This document shows positions 59,639 through 64,000 of a DNA stretch of 64,000 nt, in pieces. Source of the stretch: Armatimonadota bacterium (GTDB taxonomy: Bacteria; Sysuimicrobiota; Sysuimicrobiia; Sysuimicrobiales; Sysuimicrobiaceae). Below the pieces are notes generated by a model that made no database searches, was not told the DNA's origin, and was given only the letters and a program-made list of their open reading frames with translations. The DNA is taken from positions 181,661 to 245,660 of the forward strand of contig JANXCW010000002.1 of NCBI GenBank assembly GCA_025059775.1. Direction: 5' to 3'. The position numbers and the translations under genes are program-made. How positions within the stretch are numbered: the stretch's first letter is position 1; every line of letters begins with the position of its first letter.

Positions 59639-62600
59639 ATGAAGCTCGAAGATCTCAGGCCTCAGGCCACCGTGCGCGGGATCCTCCCAGACGCCGCCGT
59701 CACGGTGGTGAACGTCCAGTGGTTCGGGTCCGAGGCCCTCGAGCTGACCTACAAGGACCCGGCCGGCCGCGTGGGCAACGTCCTCCTCTACCGCGACGAC
59801 GAGCCCCGGCTGGAGCTGGTGGAGCAAGGCCGGCCGTGGAGCTTCGACGGAGACGGGGCGCTGTTCCGGCTGGTCTCGGAGGCCCACCGGATCCGGCTCG
59901 CGTACCTCTTCGACCCTCTGCTGGCGGTGCACACGTCCCTCCTCGAGCCTCTGCCCCACCAGATCACCGCGGTCTACGAGGCCATGCTCCCGCGCCAGCC
60001 CTTACGGTTCCTCCTGGCGGACGACGCGGGGGCCGGGAAGACCATCATGGCCGGCCTGCTCATCAAGGAACTCGTCGTCCGCGGAGACGTCCAGCGCTGC
60101 TTGATCGTCTGTCCGGGTAGCCTCGTGGAGCAGTGGCAGGACGAACTGTCTCAGCGCTTCCAGCTTCCCTTCGAGATCGCCACCAACGACAAGCTGGAGG
60201 CGGCCCGGACCGGGAACTGGTTTGGGGAAAACGACCTCGTGATCGCGCGCCTGGACAAGTGCGCTCGGGACGAGTCCGTCCAGGCCAAGCTCGCGGCCCC
60301 CGGCTGCTCGTGGGACCTCGTGGTGGTAGACGAGGCCCACAAGATGTCGGCGACCTTCTTCGGCGGCGAGGTGAAGTACACCAAGCGCTACAAGCTCGGC
60401 CAGCTCCTGTCGGGACTGACCCGGCACCTGCTCCTCCTCACCGCCACGCCCCACAACGGAAAGGAAGAGGACTTCCAGCTGTTCTTGGCCCTGCTGGACG
60501 GGGACCGCTTTGAGGGCCGCTTCCGGGACGGCGTCCACCAGGTGGACGTGTCTGACCTCATGCGACGGGTGGTGAAGGAGAAGCTCGTGAAGTTCGACGG
60601 GAGCCCGCTGTTTCCGGAACGCTTCGCGCACACGGTCCCCTACCGTCTGTCGGACCTCGAGGCGCACCTGTACAAGGAAGTCACGGAGTACGTGCGGCAG
60701 GAGTTCAACCGGGCCGACGCGCTGGAGGACGAAAAGCGGGCGGGCACGGTGGGGTTCGCCCTGACGATCCTCCAGAGGCGGCTTGCGTCTTCCCCGGAAG
60801 CCATCTACCAGTCCCTGCGGCGGCGGCGTGAGCGTCTGGAGAGCCGGCTGCGGGAAGTGGAGCTCCTCCAGCGCGGTGCGGCCGCGCTCGTCGCCTCCGG
60901 CCCTGTCCTGGACGAAGAGGACTTGGAGGACCTCGAGGACGCGCCTGAGGCGGAACTGGCCCGCAAGGAAGAGGAAGTCCTCGACCAGGCCACCGCGGCC
61001 CGGACCATCGAGGAGCTGCGGGCGGAGATCGCCACCCTCCGGCGACTGGAGGCCCTGGCGCTCCGGGTCCGACAGAGCGGCGAGGACCGGAAGTGGCGGG
61101 AGCTCAGCAACCTGCTCGCGGAGTTGTTCACCCCCGCCGCACTCGGAGGCCGTATCGCCGAGCCCGCGGGGACGTACGGTTCGGATCCTCCCAAGCCTGT
61201 CGCCTCACCCCGCCAGAAACTCCTCGTCTTCACCGAGCACCGTGACACATTGAACTACCTCGTGGACCGGATCTCCACCCTCCTCGGCCGGCCTCAGGCC
61301 GTGGTGTGGATCCACGGGAACATGGGCCGGGAGGAGCGGACCAGGGCCCAGGAGCTGTTCCTGCACGACCCGGAGGTCCAGGTGCTCGTGGCCACGGACG
61401 CCGCGGGGGAGGGCATCAACCTCCAGCGGGCACACCTGATGGTGAACTACGACCTGCCGTGGAACCCCAACCGTCTGGAGCAGCGGTTCGGCCGGATCCA
61501 CCGGATCGGGCAGACCGAGCCCTGCCACATGTGGAACCTCGTGGCCATCGAGACGCGCGAAGGCGACGTGTACTACACACTCCTCCGGAAGCTGGAGGAG
61601 GCGCGGAAGGCCCTGGGAGGGAAGGTCTTCGACGTCCTCGGGAAGCTCCAGTTCGAGGGACGGCCGCTGCGGGAGCTCCTCATCGAGGCGGTCCGGTACG
61701 GCGAGCGGCCGGAGGTGAGGGAACGCCTGGACCGCGCCATCGACGCGGCCCTGGACGTGGCACGGCTGCGGGACCTGGTGGAGGAGCGGGCCCTGGCCCA
61801 GGAGATCATCGACTCCGACCGGCTGCGCCGGGTCCGGGCGGAGATGGAGCGGGCCGAGGCGCGTAGGCTCCAGCCCCACTACGTGGAGGCCTTCTTCCTG
61901 GAGGCTTTCCGTCGGCTCGGCGGGACGGTCCGGCAGCGGGAGCCCCGGCGCTACGAAGTCACCCACGTGCCTGCCGCCGTCCGTCACCGGGACCGCATGA
62001 TCGGCACGCGGGACCCAGTGCTCCCCCGTTACGAGCGCATCACCTTCGAAAAAGGCCTCATCGCCCCACCCGGGCAGCCCCGGGCGGCCTTCGTGTGTCC
62101 CGGACACCCCCTCCTGGAGGCCGTCATCGACCTCACCCTGGAGCGCCACCGGGAACTCCTGCGCCGGGGGACCGTTCTGGTGGACGACCAAGACTCTGGC
62201 GACCGCCCACGTGTGGTCTTCTACCTGGAGCACGCGGTCCAGGACGCCAGCACGACCCGCACCGGTGAGCGGAGGGTGGTCTCGCGCCGGTTGCTTTACG
62301 TGGAGTTGGACGCGGACGGCAACGCCCGCCACGCCGGATACGCCCCCTACCTGGACTACCGGCCGCTGCGGGAGGGCGAGCCGACGCCAGAGGAGGTCTT
62401 GGCCCGGCCGGAGTGCGCGTGGATCACGCGGGAGCTTGCGGGCCGCGCCCAGGAGTACGCGGTCACCCGCGTCGTCCCCGAGCACCTGGAAGAAGTCCGT
62501 CGGCGGCGCCTGGAGTGGATCGAGAAGACGCGGGCGGCGGTCAAGGATCGGCTCACCAAGGAGATCGCCTACTGGGACCACCGGGCGGAGGAGCTGCGCC

Positions 62601-63205
62601 TCCAGGAACAGGCCGGCAAGCCGAACGCAAGGTTAAACTCCCAGGAGGCGCGGCGGCGGGCAGACGAGCTGGCGGCCCGCCTGAAGAAGCGCATGGAACA
62701 GCTCGACCTGGAGGCGCAGATCTCGCCTCTCCCGCCGGTGGTGATGGGCGGGTTCGTGGTGGTGCCGGTCGGTCTACTGGCGAAGATGCGGGGGCAGGGC
62801 GCGCCGGCAGAGGGGACTCCCGTGGACACCCAGGCGGCGGCCGCCCGCGCCCGGGCCATCGTCATGGAGGTGGAGCGCCGCCTGGGCTACGAACCGGTCG
62901 ACCGCGAGCGGGAACAGCTCGGCTACGACATCGAGAGCCGGGACCCCCGCACCGGGAGGCTGCGGTTCATCGAGGTCAAGGGCCGGGTGAGCGGGGCGGC
63001 CACGGTCACGGTCACGCGGAACGAGATCCTCACCTCGCTCAACAAGCCGGACGACTACATCCTGGCCATCGTGGAGTTCCTGGAGGGCGGGGGCCACCGG
63101 GTCCACTACGTCCGTCGGCCGTTCCGGAGGGAGCCAGACTTCGGGGTGACGAGTGTAAATTATGACTTGTTAGAGCTGATGGGAAGAGCTACGGAGCCCG
63201 GATGA
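59639..63205 (+). CDS. SNF2-type helicase with C-terminal DUF3883 nuclease-like domain (DrmD-like)
   Basis: 1188 residues. An N-terminal part of about 100 residues precedes a SNF2 ATPase: Walker A DDAGAGKTIMAG (Lys134), CPGSLVEQWQDEL, DEAH box 231-234 (VVVDEAHKMSA), LLTATPHNGKEED, a helical insertion, then the second lobe with FTEHRDTLNYL, VLVATDAAGEGINLQ and QRFGRIHRIGQ. A long middle region has coiled-coil segments (about 940-1010). The C-terminal DUF3883 domain from about 1095 reads YDIESRDPRTG...FIEVKGR, with Asp1097, Glu1112 and Lys1114 placed as in PD-(D/E)xK nucleases. Similar proteins are DISARM DrmD and helicases of DUF1156 defence islands. Likely role: DNA translocation during phage restriction. 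Confidence 0.9.
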   Translation: MKLEDLRPQATVRGILPDAAVTVVNVQWFGSEALELTYKDPAGRVGNVLLYRDDEPRLELVEQGRPWSFDGDGALFRLVSEAHRIRLAYLFDPLLAVHTSLLEPLPHQITAVYEAMLPRQPLRFLLADDAGAGKTIMAGLLIKELVVRGDVQRCLIVCPGSLVEQWQDELSQRFQLPFEIATNDKLEAARTGNWFGENDLVIARLDKCARDESVQAKLAAPGCSWDLVVVDEAHKMSATFFGGEVKYTKRYKLGQLLSGLTRHLLLLTATPHNGKEEDFQLFLALLDGDRFEGRFRDGVHQVDVSDLMRRVVKEKLVKFDGSPLFPERFAHTVPYRLSDLEAHLYKEVTEYVRQEFNRADALEDEKRAGTVGFALTILQRRLASSPEAIYQSLRRRRERLESRLREVELLQRGAAALVASGPVLDEEDLEDLEDAPEAELARKEEEVLDQATAARTIEELRAEIATLRRLEALALRVRQSGEDRKWRELSNLLAELFTPAALGGRIAEPAGTYGSDPPKPVASPRQKLLVFTEHRDTLNYLVDRISTLLGRPQAVVWIHGNMGREERTRAQELFLHDPEVQVLVATDAAGEGINLQRAHLMVNYDLPWNPNRLEQRFGRIHRIGQTEPCHMWNLVAIETREGDVYYTLLRKLEEARKALGGKVFDVLGKLQFEGRPLRELLIEAVRYGERPEVRERLDRAIDAALDVARLRDLVEERALAQEIIDSDRLRRVRAEMERAEARRLQPHYVEAFFLEAFRRLGGTVRQREPRRYEVTHVPAAVRHRDRMIGTRDPVLPRYERITFEKGLIAPPGQPRAAFVCPGHPLLEAVIDLTLERHRELLRRGTVLVDDQDSGDRPRVVFYLEHAVQDASTTRTGERRVVSRRLLYVELDADGNARHAGYAPYLDYRPLREGEPTPEEVLARPECAWITRELAGRAQEYAVTRVVPEHLEEVRRRRLEWIEKTRAAVKDRLTKEIAYWDHRAEELRLQEQAGKPNARLNSQEARRRADELAARLKKRMEQLDLEAQISPLPPVVMGGFVVVPVGLLAKMRGQGAPAEGTPVDTQAAAARARAIVMEVERRLGYEPVDREREQLGYDIESRDPRTGRLRFIEVKGRVSGAATVTVTRNEILTSLNKPDDYILAIVEFLEGGGHRVHYVRRPFRREPDFGVTSVNYDLLELMGRATEPG

Positions 63206-63439
63206 CCGTTCCGACCCGGCGCCGGGGACAGTGAATCTGTCTATTTGCGATGAGGACCTGCACGTGGGAATCGGAAATGCGCAGGAGGTTAGATTGTGTT
63301 AAAGGTCGGAGTACCATTAGAAAGTTGGCAGACCGCCTTCGCACCCCTTCTAGCCAGTTCCTTGTCCCCCCACCGGAGAGGGACGAGCTACCTATCCTAA
63401 GACTTTAGGCGGGGTTACGTTCTAAGGAGTTGATGAGCG
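63206..63439 (+). other. Leader region between helicase and methyltransferase genes
   Basis: 234 bases with no supported gene, visibly less GC-rich than the surroundings. It holds a perfect 12-bp palindrome CCCGGCGCCGGG (63215-63226), immediately followed by a hairpin GACAG-tgaat-CTGTC (63227-63241) and TATTT, which could be a weak terminator or attenuator. CCTAA-GACT-TTAGG (63396-63409) lies just before the ribosome site AAGGAG at 63424-63429. A promoter for the methyltransferase is likely here, but I cannot place it. Confidence 0.5.
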
Positions 63440-64000
63440 GTGGGCGAGCTGCGGAAGCTGATCGAGGTCGCTTTGCCTCTCCCCGAGATTAACGATGCGT
63501 CGTCGTATGACAAGATGCCTGGGATAGGGGCGCATCCGAAGGGGATTCACCACTGGTGGGCACGGCTGCCGCTGCCGGTGAGCCGGGCGGTGCTCTTCGC
63601 TTCGGTGGTGGACGACCCGAGCAGCCACCCGGAGAGGTTCCCGACCGAGGAGGCGCAGGCGCGGGAGCGGGAGCGGCTGTTCGGGATCATCCGCAAGATG
63701 ATGGAGCCTCGGCTGCACGAGCGGCCGGAGGTCTACGCGGAGGCACGGGCGGAGATGCTGAAGTACTGCGACGGCAAGCTGCCGCCGGTCCTAGACCCGT
63801 TCGCTGGTGGGGGCTCGATTCCTCTTGAGGCGGCGCGGCTCGGGATGGAGGCCTACGCGGGGGACATCAACCCGGTGTGTGTGCTGCTGAACAAGTGCAA
63901 CCTGGAAATCGTGCCGAGGTGGGCAGACCACCCCCCCGTGAATCCGGAAGACCGAGGGAAGATCGGTGGACGGGACGGCTGGCAGGGGGCTGCGGGGCTC
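63440..64000 (+). CDS. DUF1156 DNA methyltransferase, 3' part outside window
   Basis: 187 residues visible. GTG at 63440 is the only start, since a TGA lies two codons upstream; AAGGAG is ten bases before it. The N-terminus LIEVALPLPEINDASSYDK with HPKGIHHWWARLPLPVSRAVLFASVVDDP split across the next segment is the DUF1156 domain. Motif I of N6-adenine/N4-cytosine methylases is VLDPFAGGGSIPLEAARLG (DPFAGGG at 119-125), followed by GDINPVCV (142-148). The catalytic (D/N/S)PP(Y/F) motif would lie beyond the edge. Such enzymes accompany SNF2/DUF3883 helicases in anti-phage islands, where they mark self DNA. Confidence 0.9.
   Translation, partial: MGELRKLIEVALPLPEINDASSYDKMPGIGAHPKGIHHWWARLPLPVSRAVLFASVVDDPSSHPERFPTEEAQARERERLFGIIRKMMEPRLHERPEVYAEARAEMLKYCDGKLPPVLDPFAGGGSIPLEAARLGMEAYAGDINPVCVLLNKCNLEIVPRWADHPPVNPEDRGKIGGRDGWQGAAGL

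Overview
The window is a GC-rich, densely packed stretch of bacterial chromosome (about two-thirds G+C by eye). It carries almost only housekeeping genes until the far right end. The gene set is that of a Gram-positive-like, peptidoglycan-making bacterium of the Terrabacteria type. It has SepF, RemA, a PASTA-domain Ser/Thr kinase, FHA proteins, a meso-DAP-type MurE motif (DNPR) and ylmDEF-like genes. It also has a B12-dependent ribonucleotide reductase and two genes of archaeal type (CMP kinase, ATP-dependent DNA ligase). I infer a deep-branching, probably uncultured lineage near Firmicutes/Actinobacteria/Chloroflexi; the sequence alone does not fix the phylum.

Layout. 1-6.5 kb (minus): a CocE/NonD-type hydrolase cut by the window edge, smc, and a GT4 glycosyltransferase. 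6.5-8.9 kb (plus): cysteine desulfurase and thiI, a sulfur-transfer pair. 8.9-13.2 kb (minus): pgeF-yggS-sepF-mtnA-GT2, closed off upstream by a strong terminator behind a 7Fe ferredoxin gene. 13.6-15.2 kb: an HTH regulator divergent from mutY, with two matching GTTCC-N6-GGAAC sites between them. 15.2-18.3 kb (minus): nrdR-nrdJ. 18.3-36 kb (minus): a complete division and cell-wall cluster, mraZ-rsmH-ftsL-ftsI-murE-murF-mraY-murD-ftsW-murG-murC-murB-ftsQ-ftsA-ftsZ, followed by an M50 protease. Most junctions overlap or nearly touch, so it reads as one operon. The exception is mraZ-rsmH, where a 147-bp structured inverted repeat sits.

36-38.6 kb (minus): a zinc-ribbon protein, rnpB (RNase P RNA) whose promoter and 5' end lie inside an RNase HI gene, tRNA-Pro(CGG) and an S1-domain protein. 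38.6-54.7 kb (minus): a second long operon, yicC-remA-cmk-coaC-priA-def-fmt-Zn peptidase-rsmB-rlmN-fhaA-fhaB-rodA-pbpA-pknB-HDAC. It joins the Firmicutes-style remA-to-prkC gene order to the actinobacterial FHA/rodA/pbpA/pknB module. The kinase gene appears frameshifted at a run of six G, leaving its last extracellular domain in another frame. The fmt gene has no ATG/GTG/TTG start and seems to use CTG.

54.7-59.6 kb (plus): rqcH, an archaeal-type DNA ligase and a transaldolase-like gene. 59.6-64 kb (plus): the start of an accessory defence locus. It holds a SNF2-type helicase with a C-terminal DUF3883 nuclease-like domain, driven by an extended -10 promoter, then a 234-bp leader and a DUF1156 DNA methyltransferase cut by the window edge. 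This resembles DISARM class 1 and related DUF1156 islands; the remaining genes would lie to the right.
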